NCBI GenBank assembly: GCA_934233735.1
Contig: CAKQGQ010000033.1
Location: forward strand, 1-13,099
Source of the DNA: an uncultured Clostridia bacterium
Lineage (GTDB): Bacteria; Bacillota; Clostridia; Peptostreptococcales; Anaerovoracaceae
Reading direction: 5' to 3'
DNA length: 13,099 nucleotides
A model generated the notes under the pieces. It was given only the letters and a program-made list of their open reading frames with translations. It had not been told where the DNA came from and made no database searches. A program made the translations under genes and the position numbers. Of the stretch, positions 4,895 through 12,809 are shown in pieces (the first letter of the stretch is position 1; every line of letters begins with the position of its first letter).

Positions 4895-6325
4895 ATGAGT
4901 AGTTTGAGAGAAGAATGTGGTGTTTTCGGTGTATTTTCCCAGGAAAAATCCGATGTTGCAAGCACGGCATATTACGGCTTGTTTGCGCTGCAGCACCGCG
5001 GACAGGAGTCGTGCGGCATAGTTGTCAACGAGGCAGGGCTCTTTCAAGTATATAAGGACACAGGACTTGTCAATGATGTCTTTTCACCGCGGATTTTAGA
5101 AGGTTTGGGCGAAGGCAACATGGCGGTTGGTCATGTGCGCTACGGCACAACCGGTGGGAACGACCGCAGCAATGCGCAGCCGATCGTTGTCAATCATATC
5201 AAGGGAAGAATGGCACTTGCACATAACGGTAACATTGTGAATTGCGAAGAACTGCGGCGTGAACTGGAGCTGGAAGGTTCTATCTTTTCCACCACCAGCG
5301 ATACGGAAGTCATTTCCTATATCATCACGAAGGAAAGGCTGAAAGCTCCTTCGATTGAGCAGGCGGTAAACAAAGCGATGGATCGGATTAAAGGCGCATA
5401 TTCTCTGGTAATTATGTCGCCGGCCAAGCTGATTGCGGTGCGCGATGAAAACGGATTCCGTCCGCTTTGTTACGGAAAGACGGAGGATGGCAGATATGTA
5501 GTCGCTTCGGAAAGCTGTGCGCTCGATGCTGTCAGCGCAAAGTTTATCCGGGATATTAAGCCGGGTGAAATCGTAATTTTCGATAAGGACGGCGTGAGAA
5601 GCATTGAGGACCACTGCGGCAAGGCAGAAGGCGCGATGTGCGTATTTGAATATATCTATTTCGCCAGACCCGATTCCGTCATCGACGGCTGCAGCGTGCA
5701 TACCGCGCGTATGCGTGCGGGGGCATTTCTTGCGCTGGAGCATCCGGTACAGGCGGACGTCGTAATCGGAGTGCCTGATTCGGGGCTGGATGCGGCGGTA
5801 GGCTATGCGAAGCAGTCCGGAATACCGTATGAAATCGGATTTATTAAGAATAAATATATCGGCAGAACCTTCATTCAGCCGGGTCAGAAGAGCCGGGAGG
5901 ACAAGGTAAAAATCAAGCTCAATCCAATCGCGGAGGTTGTTCGCGGCAAACGCGTGGTGATGATTGACGACTCGATAGTACGCGGTACGACCAGCGCGCG
6001 GATTGTCAAGCTTTTAAGGGAAGAAGGCGCGAAGGAAATTCACCTGAGAGTCTCCGCACCGCCGTTTTTGAACCCTTGCTATTACGGTACGGATATCGAT
6101 TCGCGTGAGAACCTGATAGCCGCAAATCATACGATTGAAGAGATTGCGCAGATTATCGGAGTCGATTCGCTTGGCTATCTGAGCGTGGAAAATGCAAAGC
6201 AGATTGCCAAGGGTATGAACGGTGCGAAGTACTGCACCGCATGTTTCGACGGTAAATATCCGACGGAGATTCCGAAGACAAGCGCCAAGGGAAGATTTGA
6301 GTCTCCGATTCCGGGCAGGGAGTAA
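4895..6325 (+). CDS. purF: Amidophosphoribosyltransferase (glutamine PRPP amidotransferase)
   Basis: A 476-residue enzyme for the first committed step of purine synthesis: PRPP plus glutamine gives 5-phosphoribosylamine. The N-terminal class II glutaminase domain (~8-230) has its nucleophile at Cys8, so the propeptide MSSLREE must be removed; HRGQES and LAHNGNIVN are conserved substrate regions. The C-terminal phosphoribosyltransferase domain carries the PRPP loop VVMIDDSIVRGTTS (354-367). Cys249, Cys395, Cys447 and Cys450 (CTAC) sit where the Bacillus-type enzyme binds a 4Fe-4S cluster, so this is the oxygen-sensitive, propeptide-bearing class. The start is ATG 4895 behind AGGAGG. It is co-transcribed with purC. 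I see no strong terminator after the stop. Confidence 0.98.
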   Translation: MSSLREECGVFGVFSQEKSDVASTAYYGLFALQHRGQESCGIVVNEAGLFQVYKDTGLVNDVFSPRILEGLGEGNMAVGHVRYGTTGGNDRSNAQPIVVNHIKGRMALAHNGNIVNCEELRRELELEGSIFSTTSDTEVISYIITKERLKAPSIEQAVNKAMDRIKGAYSLVIMSPAKLIAVRDENGFRPLCYGKTEDGRYVVASESCALDAVSAKFIRDIKPGEIVIFDKDGVRSIEDHCGKAEGAMCVFEYIYFARPDSVIDGCSVHTARMRAGAFLALEHPVQADVVIGVPDSGLDAAVGYAKQSGIPYEIGFIKNKYIGRTFIQPGQKSREDKVKIKLNPIAEVVRGKRVVMIDDSIVRGTTSARIVKLLREEGAKEIHLRVSAPPFLNPCYYGTDIDSRENLIAANHTIEEIAQIIGVDSLGYLSVENAKQIAKGMNGAKYCTACFDGKYPTEIPKTSAKGRFESPIPGRE

Positions 6326-6364
6326 ATTGCGTTTCATGTATACAAAATTCGCAAGCCTTTTTTA

Positions 6365-6392
6365 TTGACAAATTCCAATTTTTTTGTAAAAT
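6365..6392 (+). promoter_or_regulatory. Promoter of the 73-aa protein gene
   Basis: Consensus TTGACA (6365-6370), a 16-base gap and TAAAAT (6387-6392). It lies 40-70 bases after the purF stop, so the small gene has its own transcript start of ~55 bases leader. Confidence 0.7.
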
Positions 6393-6452
6393 AGAATTAT
6401 AGGAAGAGATTCCCAAAACAATAATAATATGAAATTAAAAGGAGGACCCGCT

Positions 6453-6674
6453 ATGATTACGCAGAAAGATTTTTTAAGATTTGCTTTTGAAGAGGCAATC
6501 AACGAAGTTAACCCTAACTCCATCGACCGTGAAGTTGCAGAACCGATTATTAAAACAGGAATGCAGGCTTATGCGGAAAGAGAAGGCTGCAAGTTCACAG
6601 AGGAAGAAATTGCAGAAACGATTGAAGCAGGGCTTGCAGAACTTGACGCTGCGAAAGCGGATTTCGAGCACTGA
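6453..6674 (+). CDS. Small acidic helical protein of unknown function (73 aa)
   Basis: I do not recognise the family. The protein has 73 residues, is acidic and predicted mostly helical, with no membrane segment, signal peptide or cysteine pair (one Cys). The C-terminal half is rich in Glu/Ala (FTEEEIAETIEAGLAELDAAKADFEH), suggesting an amphipathic helix. The chosen ATG at 6453 follows AAGGAGG with a 7-base gap; an in-frame ATG at 6429 would include the RBS in the coding region and is less likely. A good promoter before and a terminator after make this a single-gene transcript, which supports it as a real, separately expressed gene. Codon use resembles its neighbours, with no sign of transfer. 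Confidence 0.82.
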   Translation: MITQKDFLRFAFEEAINEVNPNSIDREVAEPIIKTGMQAYAEREGCKFTEEEIAETIEAGLAELDAAKADFEH

Positions 6675-6706
6675 TTCATAGCGGTTAACACGATAATGAA
6701 AAGAGT

Positions 6707-6739
6707 AATAGCTTTGCGTTTGCAGGGCTATTATTTTTT
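6707..6739 (+). terminator. Rho-independent terminator after the 73-aa gene
   Basis: AATAGCTTTGC (6707-6717) pairs with GCAGGGCTATT (6722-6732) across a GTTT loop with two T-G wobbles, followed by A then six T. Confidence 0.85.
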
Positions 6740-6799
6740 AAGAATAGGATAGATTTTACAAGCAAAACAGCAGGCGCAGAGTGAAAGGAGAGTAAGGAA

Positions 6800-8179
6800 A
6801 TGACCGATTTTAATAATTACAGACTGGAATATGAGAGCAAACGAGTGTCGGCAGAAACGGCGGCTCAGGTTGTACGAAACGGATACCGTGTACATTTTGG
6901 AACGGGTGCAGGCGTTGTAGATACAATGGATAAGGCTCTTGCAATGCGCGTTTCGGAGCTGAAGGGCGTTACGATTCTTTCGACTGTGGGAATTCGCCAC
7001 GAATCTCTGGCAACTTATCGTGCGGCGGCAACGCTTGGTGAAGAAGCCCCGCAGCATGTACGCTTTACATCAGCTCATTTTAATGCGTTTGACCGAAAAA
7101 TGGCAGATGACGGAAACTGCTGGTACATGCCGATGATGTTCTGCGAACTTCCGGATCTTTGGAATGACAACGGCAACCATATAGATGTAGCAATGTTTCA
7201 GGTCGGACCGATGGATGCAAACGGTGACTTCAATTTAGGCCCACAGGTTGCGGATATGAAAGGCGTGATTCGAGGCGCCAGAAAAATTGTTGTAGAAATT
7301 AATGAAAATATGCCGTTTGCATATGGATACAATAATGAAATTAACATTAAAGATGTCGATTATATTGTGGAAGGAGAAAATCTGCCGCTTGCGGAACTGC
7401 GAATGAAGGAACCTTCAGAAGAAGATAAAGAGATTGCAAACCACATTGTAAATCATTTGGAAAGCGGTTCTACAATTCAGATCGGTATCGGCGGACTTCC
7501 GTCTTCAGTTGGTTCACTGCTCGCAGAATCTGATATTAAAGATTTGAATATCCATACGGAAATGTTTGTGGACGCGTATTTGGATCTCTATGAAGCCGGT
7601 AAAATCGTCAACAAAATCAATCTGCCGATGAATCATGGCAGAGCCGTATATTCTTTTGCGGCGGGAACAAAAAAACTTTACGATTTTATCAATAATAATC
7701 CGACCTGCTGCTGCGCTCCGGTCGAATGGGTCAACAACTGCACAAATATAGCGGAAATCAATAAATTTGTTTCAATTAACAGCTGCATTGCTGTGGATAT
7801 TTACGGTCAGGTTTGTGCGGAAACTGCCGGTTATAAACAAATCAGCGGTACAGGAGGACAACTCGACTTCGTAATCGGAGCCTATCGTTCAAATGGCGGA
7901 AAAAGCTTTCTCTGCCTGCCATCGACACGCAGACTGAAAGACGGAAGTAAAGTTTCGCTCATCAGTCCAATTTTGCCTCCGGGCTCGGTCGTTACAACAC
8001 CTCGTTCCTGCACCGGATTCATTGTCACCGAATACGGCGCTGCAAATTTAAAAGGAAAATCAACCTGGGAAAGAGCCGAAATGCTGATTAACATTGCGCA
8101 TCCGGACTTCCGTGATGATATGATCAAAGAAGCAGAAAAGATGGGAATCTGGAGCAACAGCAGCAAACGCGAATACTGA
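6800..8179 (+). CDS. Acetyl-CoA hydrolase/transferase family CoA-transferase (butyryl-CoA:acetate or 4-hydroxybutyrate type)
   Basis: A 459-residue cytoplasmic enzyme of the Cat1/4-hydroxybutyrate CoA-transferase family. It moves CoA between an acyl-CoA and a free acid, usually acetate. The catalytic glutamate is probably Glu254 in NIHTEMFVDAY, which would form the glutamyl-CoA thioester. Other family marks are GIGGLPSSV (229-237), FAAGTKKLYDFINNNP, the CoA-binding GTGGQLDFVIGA (350-361), and the C-terminal VTEYGAANLKGKSTWERA / NIAHPDFRDDMIKEAEKMGIW. The length fits full-size family members. ATG 6800 has AAAGGAG ~9 bases upstream. Telling butyryl-CoA:acetate from 4-hydroxybutyrate or another acid by sequence is unreliable; I lean to the butyrate type because of the HTEM-VD-(L)YEAG region. 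A radical SAM gene follows after 108 bases without a clear terminator between them. Confidence 0.9.
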   Translation: MTDFNNYRLEYESKRVSAETAAQVVRNGYRVHFGTGAGVVDTMDKALAMRVSELKGVTILSTVGIRHESLATYRAAATLGEEAPQHVRFTSAHFNAFDRKMADDGNCWYMPMMFCELPDLWNDNGNHIDVAMFQVGPMDANGDFNLGPQVADMKGVIRGARKIVVEINENMPFAYGYNNEINIKDVDYIVEGENLPLAELRMKEPSEEDKEIANHIVNHLESGSTIQIGIGGLPSSVGSLLAESDIKDLNIHTEMFVDAYLDLYEAGKIVNKINLPMNHGRAVYSFAAGTKKLYDFINNNPTCCCAPVEWVNNCTNIAEINKFVSINSCIAVDIYGQVCAETAGYKQISGTGGQLDFVIGAYRSNGGKSFLCLPSTRRLKDGSKVSLISPILPPGSVVTTPRSCTGFIVTEYGAANLKGKSTWERAEMLINIAHPDFRDDMIKEAEKMGIWSNSSKREY

Positions 8180-8287
8180 TGAAAAATTGAACAAACAGCA
8201 AAAACTGTCCATACATGATTTTTCGATTTGGTGGTAATATAATCTAATAGAGATTTTATGACATTGAATCGGAAAGGGGAAACAGAT

Positions 8288-9682
8288 ATGGCAAAAAGTT
8301 TAGCACAAATCGCAGAAAGAAAAGCAGTCGAAATGACGCTGAATTCTATCATCAAAAAAAGTCAGAATCAGGATTTGACATCCGTCATGCTTCCGCTCGT
8401 AGACAAGGTGGAAAAAATCATGAGCGGTTACTGGGAAGATTCTTCCTTTGAAATGCTGAGAAGTCTCGCAAAAGACCCTGACAGCAAATGGACACATTAC
8501 ACAGAAAGACTGATTCGGGAAACAGACCCACATATTTTAAAAACTTTCCTTTTGAACGCAGGATATGAAGCAGGATTCAGGGGATATAAAACTTCCTGCG
8601 AGATGAAAAAAAAATACGGATGCAATATTCCATGGATTATACTTATGGATCCGACAACTGCCTGCAATCTGCACTGCACAGGCTGTTGGGCGGCGGAGTA
8701 CGGCAACCGTCTCAATCTTTCCTATGAAGAAATGGATAAGGTCATTACCGAAGGTAAGGAGCTCGGAATCCACGCCTATCTTTTTACGGGCGGCGAGCCT
8801 TTGATTCGAAAGGACGATATCATCAAACTGTGCGAAAAGCATAAAGATGTAGCGTTTCACGCATTCACCAACGGAACTTTGATTGACGAAAAATTTTGTG
8901 AGGATTTGCTGAGAGTCGGAAACTTCTTCGTTTCGGTGAGCATTGAGGGCTTTGAGGAAAGCAATGACGGCAGACGCGGCGAAGGGCACTACCAAAAAGC
9001 TCTGGCAGCGATGGACCTCATGCATTCGCACCGCATTCCGTTCGGCGTTTCGATTTGCTATACAAGCAAAAACTACCTTACGGTTACAAGTGATGAGTTC
9101 CTCGATATGCTGATTGAGAAAGGCTGTGTTTTCGCTTGGTTCTTCCATTACATGCCGGTTGGCAACAATGCCGGAACCGATTTACTGCTCAGTCCGGAAC
9201 AGAGAAAATATATGTATCATAAGATTCGTGAGATTCGGGATATTGAAGGAGGCAAGGAGCTGTTTGCCATCGACTTCCAAAACGACGGAGAGTTTGTACA
9301 CGGTTGTATCGCAGGCGGCGAAAGATATTGCCATATCAATGCGAACGGTGATGTAGAGCCTTGTGTGTTCATTCACTATTCAAGTGCCAATATCAAAGAA
9401 AAGTCTTTACTGGACTGCCTGCGCCAGCCTTTGTTCATGGCATACAGAGAAGGACAGCCTTTCAATGATAACCTTCTGAAGCCTTGCCCGATGCTTGAAA
9501 ATCCGGAGAAGCTGCAGGAAATGATTCATAAGACTGGGGCGAAGTCCACAGACCTCGAATCGCCGGAAAGCTGCGAGCACCTTTGCGGTAAGTGTACGGA
9601 ATATGCAAAAGCATGGGCGCCGGTAGCCGATGAACTCTGGGCGGCAGGACACACTCCGGCAGCAGATAAGCCAAGAAAATAA
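8288..9682 (+). CDS. Radical SAM protein with SPASM-like C-terminal cysteine region
   Basis: A 464-residue cytoplasmic iron-sulfur enzyme. The radical SAM motif CX3CX2C is in TTACNLHCTGC (Cys126, Cys130, Cys133), followed by the SAM-binding GGEP in LFTGGEPLIRKDD. The N-terminal ~110 residues are a helical extension. The C-terminal part has several cysteines (GC-x6-YC, EPC, KPC, SCEHLCGKC) arranged like a SPASM/twitch auxiliary-cluster domain. Such proteins often modify peptides or mature enzymes, but I cannot name the substrate. The small GG-leader peptides are ~7 kb away on the opposite strand, and nothing links them. ATG 8288 is preferred: AAAGGGGA is just upstream, while the ATG at 8258 has no RBS. 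A TATAAT at 8238-8243 with only a weak -35 could be a promoter; otherwise it is transcribed with the CoA-transferase. Confidence 0.88.
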   Translation: MAKSLAQIAERKAVEMTLNSIIKKSQNQDLTSVMLPLVDKVEKIMSGYWEDSSFEMLRSLAKDPDSKWTHYTERLIRETDPHILKTFLLNAGYEAGFRGYKTSCEMKKKYGCNIPWIILMDPTTACNLHCTGCWAAEYGNRLNLSYEEMDKVITEGKELGIHAYLFTGGEPLIRKDDIIKLCEKHKDVAFHAFTNGTLIDEKFCEDLLRVGNFFVSVSIEGFEESNDGRRGEGHYQKALAAMDLMHSHRIPFGVSICYTSKNYLTVTSDEFLDMLIEKGCVFAWFFHYMPVGNNAGTDLLLSPEQRKYMYHKIREIRDIEGGKELFAIDFQNDGEFVHGCIAGGERYCHINANGDVEPCVFIHYSSANIKEKSLLDCLRQPLFMAYREGQPFNDNLLKPCPMLENPEKLQEMIHKTGAKSTDLESPESCEHLCGKCTEYAKAWAPVADELWAAGHTPAADKPRK

Positions 9683-9700
9683 ATGATAGATAATATAGAA

Positions 9701-9733
9701 AAAATCGCCTATCCAAAGGATAGACGATTTTTT
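9701..9733. terminator. Bidirectional terminator between the radical SAM gene and tRNA-Glu
   Basis: AAAATCGCCTATCC (9701-9714) pairs with GGATAGACGATTTT (9718-9731) around AAA with one mismatch, flanked by A-rich and T-rich tracts on both sides. It serves the plus-strand radical SAM transcript and the minus-strand tRNA-Glu. Confidence 0.88.
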
Positions 9734-9734
9734 A

Positions 9735-9809
9735 TGGTGACTCTACCGGGATTCGAACCCGGGTAGCCGCCGTGAGAGGGCGGAGTCTTAACCGCTTGAC
9801 CATAGAGCC
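9735..9809 (-). tRNA. tRNA-Glu (anticodon CTC)
   Basis: On the minus strand the acceptor arms GGCTCTA / TAGAGTC pair. The anticodon stem CCGCC/GGCGG encloses CTCTCAC (anticodon CTC), the T-loop is GGTTCGAATCC, and CCA is encoded at 9737-9735. It closely resembles the tRNA-Glu(TTC) at 81-155, with anticodon-loop and some T/D-arm changes, so the two probably arose by duplication. It is a single-gene unit. Confidence 0.96.
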
Positions 9810-9822
9810 ATATTTCTTTATA

Positions 9823-9851
9823 AGTATACTACTTTTTTTTGCTTTTTTCAA
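9823..9851 (-). promoter_or_regulatory. Promoter of tRNA-Glu(CTC)
   Basis: Minus strand TTGAAA (9851-9846), a 17-base gap and TATACT (9828-9823). The predicted start is a few bases before the tRNA 5' end at 9809. Confidence 0.8.
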
Positions 9852-9899
9852 GCATTTTATTTATTTTTTATATACGATTCGTAAGATTTATTCCGATGT

Positions 9900-9926
9900 G
9901 TCAAATCTCTCTTTAGCGGCATAGTC
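9900..9926 (+). promoter_or_regulatory. Possible SigE-like sporulation promoter of yunB
   Basis: GTCAAAT (9900-9906) and CATAGTC (9920-9926), separated by 13 bases, weakly resemble the mother-cell SigE pattern (GTCATATT / CATACAAT). It sits just upstream of the RBS. The match is imperfect; support comes mainly from the sporulation role of the gene. Confidence 0.28.
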
Positions 9927-9944
9927 TGCAGAGGGGGTATTTTT

Positions 9945-10580
9945 ATGCGCAGAATTGCAGTGATTTTAGTGGGAATCGGGCTGATCCTTCTCGGAGGAAT
10001 TTGGATTTTCAAGGATATATATGGCGAAAACATCGCAGGAACGGCGGAGGACATTGCGGTCAACATGGTTGCCGTGAAAATAAATGAGAGCTTGGTTACG
10101 GGCTTTTACGACGAAAAGCTGGACGGCGCGCTGCTACGGGTAGAACGCGACAAAGACGGCAATATTAAATACATAGAACCTGAAACAAGGCTCATAAATA
10201 AGCTTGTGCTCGAATTTGCGACCGGGGTGCGGGAAAATTACGATAAAGACGAAATCGAGGTCTGTGAGGTGAATTTAGGGGTTGTGACGGGCAGCAAATT
10301 TCTTTCGCAGCTTCCGTTTAAGACCAAAATCAAAGTCCAGCCGCTGAGCCTGACGAAAATCACCAGCAGCACGGGTTTTGAGACGCAGGGAATCAACCAG
10401 ACGCGCTACTATGTGCATTGTAATGTCAGGAGCCAGGTGCGGATTTTAGCGCCGTTTACCAATAAAACCACCGAAATTAACAGGGACTACCAGCTCGCAG
10501 AGGCGATTATCGTCGGTCAGGTTCCGGGAAGCTATGTGTATGTGCCGGAAGAGAGCATTTTGGATGCGGCGGAGTTTTAG
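9945..10580 (+). CDS. yunB: Sporulation protein YunB
   Basis: A 211-residue membrane-anchored protein of the YunB family, required for normal sporulation in Bacillus subtilis and expressed in the mother cell. A single N-terminal transmembrane helix (about residues 4-24, IAVILVGIGLILLGGIWIF) is followed by an extracytoplasmic or forespore-facing domain. The family-typical parts are NxxVxxxIxxSL-like N-terminal helix (VKINESLV), LINKL, and the C-terminal stretch around GINQTRYYVHCNVRSQVRI and LAPFTNKTTEINRDYQLAEA ending in VGQVPGSYVYV. The length is slightly shorter than the ~250 residues of B. subtilis YunB. ATG 9945 is preceded by GAGGGGG. The gene is strong evidence that the host forms spores. 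It stands between a tRNA and hflX, transcribed alone or with hflX. Confidence 0.88.
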   Translation: MRRIAVILVGIGLILLGGIWIFKDIYGENIAGTAEDIAVNMVAVKINESLVTGFYDEKLDGALLRVERDKDGNIKYIEPETRLINKLVLEFATGVRENYDKDEIEVCEVNLGVVTGSKFLSQLPFKTKIKVQPLSLTKITSSTGFETQGINQTRYYVHCNVRSQVRILAPFTNKTTEINRDYQLAEAIIVGQVPGSYVYVPEESILDAAEF

Positions 10581-10623
10581 GCGCAAAAGTCTTGGCAGCA
10601 AGAGCTTTCGTCTGCTTCAAAAC

Positions 10624-10652
10624 TTGCACCCACTGCCTGCGTATGATATACT
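10624..10652 (+). promoter_or_regulatory. Promoter of hflX, predicted to give a leaderless mRNA
   Basis: TTGCAC (10624-10629), a 17-base gap, and an extended -10 TGATATACT (TATACT at 10647-10652). Seven bases later is A10660, the first base of the hflX ATG, so transcription should begin at or next to the start codon. No Shine-Dalgarno lies in between. Confidence 0.72.
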
Positions 10653-10659
10653 TTAAGCT

Positions 10660-11943
10660 ATGTTGAGATTTAATGAAAATAATGAAGTGATAAGAGAAGA
10701 CGAATACAAGGCGATTTTAGTCGGACTGCAGAGAAACGAAGATATTTCCTATTCCATGGAAGAATTGAAAGGACTCGCGGAGGCTGCAAATGCGGACGTT
10801 TTAGGACAGATGGTTCAAAACCTCGAACGACCGAACACAGCAACCTTAATCGGAAAGGGAAAAGTCGAAGAGCTGGCTGAAATGGTGAAGAATATGGAGG
10901 CCGATACCGTAATTTTCAATGATGAACTGACGGGAATGCAGCTTCGAAATCTGGAAGACGCTGTCGGCGTGCGCGTAATTGACCGGACGATTCTGATTCT
11001 GGATATTTTTGCGGCTCGGGCGACCTCGAAAGAGGGTAAGCTTCAGGTGGAACTGGCGCAGCTTCAGTACCGCATGCCGCGGCTGACGGGCTTCGGCAAA
11101 TCGCTTTCCAGACTGGGCGGCGGAATCGGCACGAGAGGGCCGGGCGAAAAGAAGCTGGAAACGGATCGCAGGCATATCGAGCGCAGAATGTATGACATCA
11201 AAGCGGAGCTGGCGCAGCTGAAAAACACCAGAGGCGTGCAGCGCGCGCGCAGGGAAAAGAGCGAAATTCCGGTCGTAGCGCTGGTAGGATATACGAACTC
11301 GGGAAAATCAGCTCTGATGAACCGCATTCTTTCGATGACCGAAAAGGAAGACAAGACGGTTTTTGAGAAGAATATGCTGTTTGCGACCCTTGACACGCAG
11401 CAGCGAAGCGTGGTTTTAGACTGCAACCATCAGTTTATCCTGGTCGACACGGTCGGCTTCGTAAGCAAGCTGCCGCATTCTCTGGTCGAGGCGTTCAAGG
11501 CGACGCTTGAAGAGGTTGTCTATGCGGATTTACTCGTGCATGTCGTGGACAGCGCGTTTGAGAACTACGATTTTCAGATTGATGTGACGAACAAAGTCCT
11601 CGCGGAAATCGGTGCGGCGGGAAAGGAAAAAATCATGGCTTACAATAAAATCGATTTAATCGGTGAAAATTCCGTCATTCCGTTCCCGGGCACGGACAGC
11701 ATTTTTATCTCCGCAAAATACGGTCAGAACATCGACGAACTTTTAGAAAAAATCAAGCAAAGCATCTTTAAAGATGAGGTTTCGGCACGGCTTTTGATTC
11801 CTTATGCGAAAGGAGATGTGAGCTCGTACCTTTGCGAAAAGGCGAAGGTGAATGTCATGGAGTATCGTGAGGACGGGACATATTTTGAGGTTGAGCTGAA
11901 GGCAGCGGATTACCAAAGATTGAAGGAGTACGAGGTGAAATGA
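10660..11943 (+). CDS. hflX: Ribosome-associated GTPase HflX
   Basis: A 427-residue cytoplasmic GTPase that binds the large ribosomal subunit and splits stalled or hibernating ribosomes under stress. An N-terminal HflX domain (~1-180) contains KAILVGLQ, IGKGKVEEL, and the glycine-rich GGGIGTRGPGEKKLETDRR (153-171), followed by a coiled helix. The G domain has G1 GYTNSGKS (210-217), G3 DTVGF (263-267), G4 NKID (329-332) and G5 SAK (351-353). G1 has Ser where many HflX proteins have Ala (GYTNAGKS), a mild change. Length is normal. ATG 10660 has no RBS, but the promoter places the transcript start on it; an alternative GTG a few codons in also lacks an RBS, and the first conserved strand (KAILVGL) starts at residue 17. 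The stop overlaps the start of the YigZ gene (ATGA), implying translational coupling. Confidence 0.97.
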   Translation: MLRFNENNEVIREDEYKAILVGLQRNEDISYSMEELKGLAEAANADVLGQMVQNLERPNTATLIGKGKVEELAEMVKNMEADTVIFNDELTGMQLRNLEDAVGVRVIDRTILILDIFAARATSKEGKLQVELAQLQYRMPRLTGFGKSLSRLGGGIGTRGPGEKKLETDRRHIERRMYDIKAELAQLKNTRGVQRARREKSEIPVVALVGYTNSGKSALMNRILSMTEKEDKTVFEKNMLFATLDTQQRSVVLDCNHQFILVDTVGFVSKLPHSLVEAFKATLEEVVYADLLVHVVDSAFENYDFQIDVTNKVLAEIGAAGKEKIMAYNKIDLIGENSVIPFPGTDSIFISAKYGQNIDELLEKIKQSIFKDEVSARLLIPYAKGDVSSYLCEKAKVNVMEYREDGTYFEVELKAADYQRLKEYEVK

Positions 11944-12635
11944 AACTGTACAGTACGGTGAGAGCAGAAGCGAGCGCGGAGCAAATCATTGAAAAATCAC
12001 GATTTATCGCATATGTGAGCCCTGCAGAGACGCGGGAAGAAGCGGATGAGTTCATTGCAGCCATAAGGAAAAAGCACAAGGACGCCACGCACAATGTACC
12101 CGCAATGGTTTTGGGTGACAAATTTCAAATCCAGTGGGCATCCGACGACGGCGAACCGCAGGGAACCTCCGGTGCGCCCATCGTGCAGATGCTGGTGGCG
12201 CAGGGAATTACGAATGTCGTGGTTGTCGTGACGCGCTATTTTGGTGGAATCAAACTTGGGACAGGCGGTCTGGTGCGCGCTTACACGAGCAGCGCAAAGC
12301 TCGGACTGGAAGCTGCAGGTGTCTGCGATGTCTGCGAGCGCAGCGTGCTGACCTACGCGCTGGACTATACGTATCTGGCAAAGCTGCAGAATCTGGCAGC
12401 GCAGGAGGCGGGCGGCAAAAATACTGCGGCAGACGCAGGCGCGCGCAGCAGCAGCGATGAACCCGCAGGCAGCAGCAAGCTGTTCACAATTGAGAATCTC
12501 ACCTATACGGATGTGGTGCAGGCGGCGCTTTCCTGCGTGCCGGAACGCGCGGATGAGCTTTCCGGGCTGATTGCTAATTTGACAGGCGGCAAAGGCGTTC
12601 TGAAAAAGGAAGAGGTGAGGATAATAAAAGTATAG
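11940..12635 (+). CDS. YigZ/YvyE family protein (IMPACT N-terminal domain plus DUF1949)
   Basis: A 231-residue protein of the UPF0029/IMPACT family. The N-terminal IMPACT domain (~1-125) shows FIAYVSP, KKHKDATHNVPA, SDDGEPQGTSGAP (68-80) and VTRYFGGIKLGTGGLVRAY (98-116), the family hallmark. The C-terminal domain (~135-231) is DUF1949-like with an EF-G domain V-type fold; it contains an extra low-complexity stretch, GGKNTAADAGARSSSDEPAG (158-177), so the protein is some 15-25 residues longer than usual. Bacterial members have no firmly assigned function; the eukaryotic relative IMPACT controls translation through Gcn2. Start ATG 11940 overlaps the hflX stop and has GAGGTG upstream. Pairing with hflX suggests a translation-related role, but that is inference. 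Confidence 0.93.
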   Translation: MKLYSTVRAEASAEQIIEKSRFIAYVSPAETREEADEFIAAIRKKHKDATHNVPAMVLGDKFQIQWASDDGEPQGTSGAPIVQMLVAQGITNVVVVVTRYFGGIKLGTGGLVRAYTSSAKLGLEAAGVCDVCERSVLTYALDYTYLAKLQNLAAQEAGGKNTAADAGARSSSDEPAGSSKLFTIENLTYTDVVQAALSCVPERADELSGLIANLTGGKGVLKKEEVRIIKV

Positions 12636-12680
12636 GCGCAGAGTCTAATATAAATGATAGAAAAAAATGTAATAAATTCA

Positions 12681-12708
12681 AAAAAATGCTTAACAAAAGC
12701 ATTTTTTT
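12681..12708 (+). terminator. Terminator after the hflX-yigZ unit
   Basis: AAAAAATGCTT (12681-12691) pairs with AAGCATTTTTT (12697-12707) around a 5-base loop, ending in a T-run. The A/T arms make it usable in both directions. The loop overlaps the -35 of the next promoter. Confidence 0.85.
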
Positions 12709-12718
12709 AGTGTATACT
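12690..12718 (+). promoter_or_regulatory. Promoter of the type I toxin mRNA
   Basis: TTAACA (12690-12695), a 17-base gap and TATACT (12713-12718), directly followed by a second A/T-rich TATAAT (12718-12723). The -35 lies in the loop of the upstream terminator. Predicted start ~12725, giving a ~85-90-base leader before the peptide. Confidence 0.7.
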
Positions 12719-12809
12719 ATAATAAGTCAAGAGGACAAAGTGAAAGCGGTTAGCCACTTCCGTTATTTCTGCACATACGGTGAAAAATCCGAATTGCATA
12801 GTAAAGGTG

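Noticed and set aside
5096..5743. 215-codon minus-strand frame within purF
   Set aside because: A long but clear shadow: purF is conserved over this whole stretch and the antisense protein has no recognisable motif.
8537..9148. 203-codon minus-strand frame within the radical SAM gene
   Set aside because: Antisense shadow of a conserved enzyme including its CX3CX2C region; no RBS or promoter.
822..9682. Functional link between the radical SAM protein and the GG-leader peptides
   Set aside because: They are ~7 kb apart on opposite strands with purine and other housekeeping genes between; the substrate of the radical SAM enzyme cannot be inferred from this.
10584..10607. Possible terminator after yunB (AAAGTCTTG / CAAGAGCTTT)
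   Set aside because: The stem has a bulged G and no proper T-tail, so I do not call it; read-through into hflX remains possible.
12134..12460. 108-codon plus-strand frame in the YigZ gene
   Set aside because: An alternative frame in a GC-richer, alanine-rich part of a real gene; Arg-rich nonsense product.
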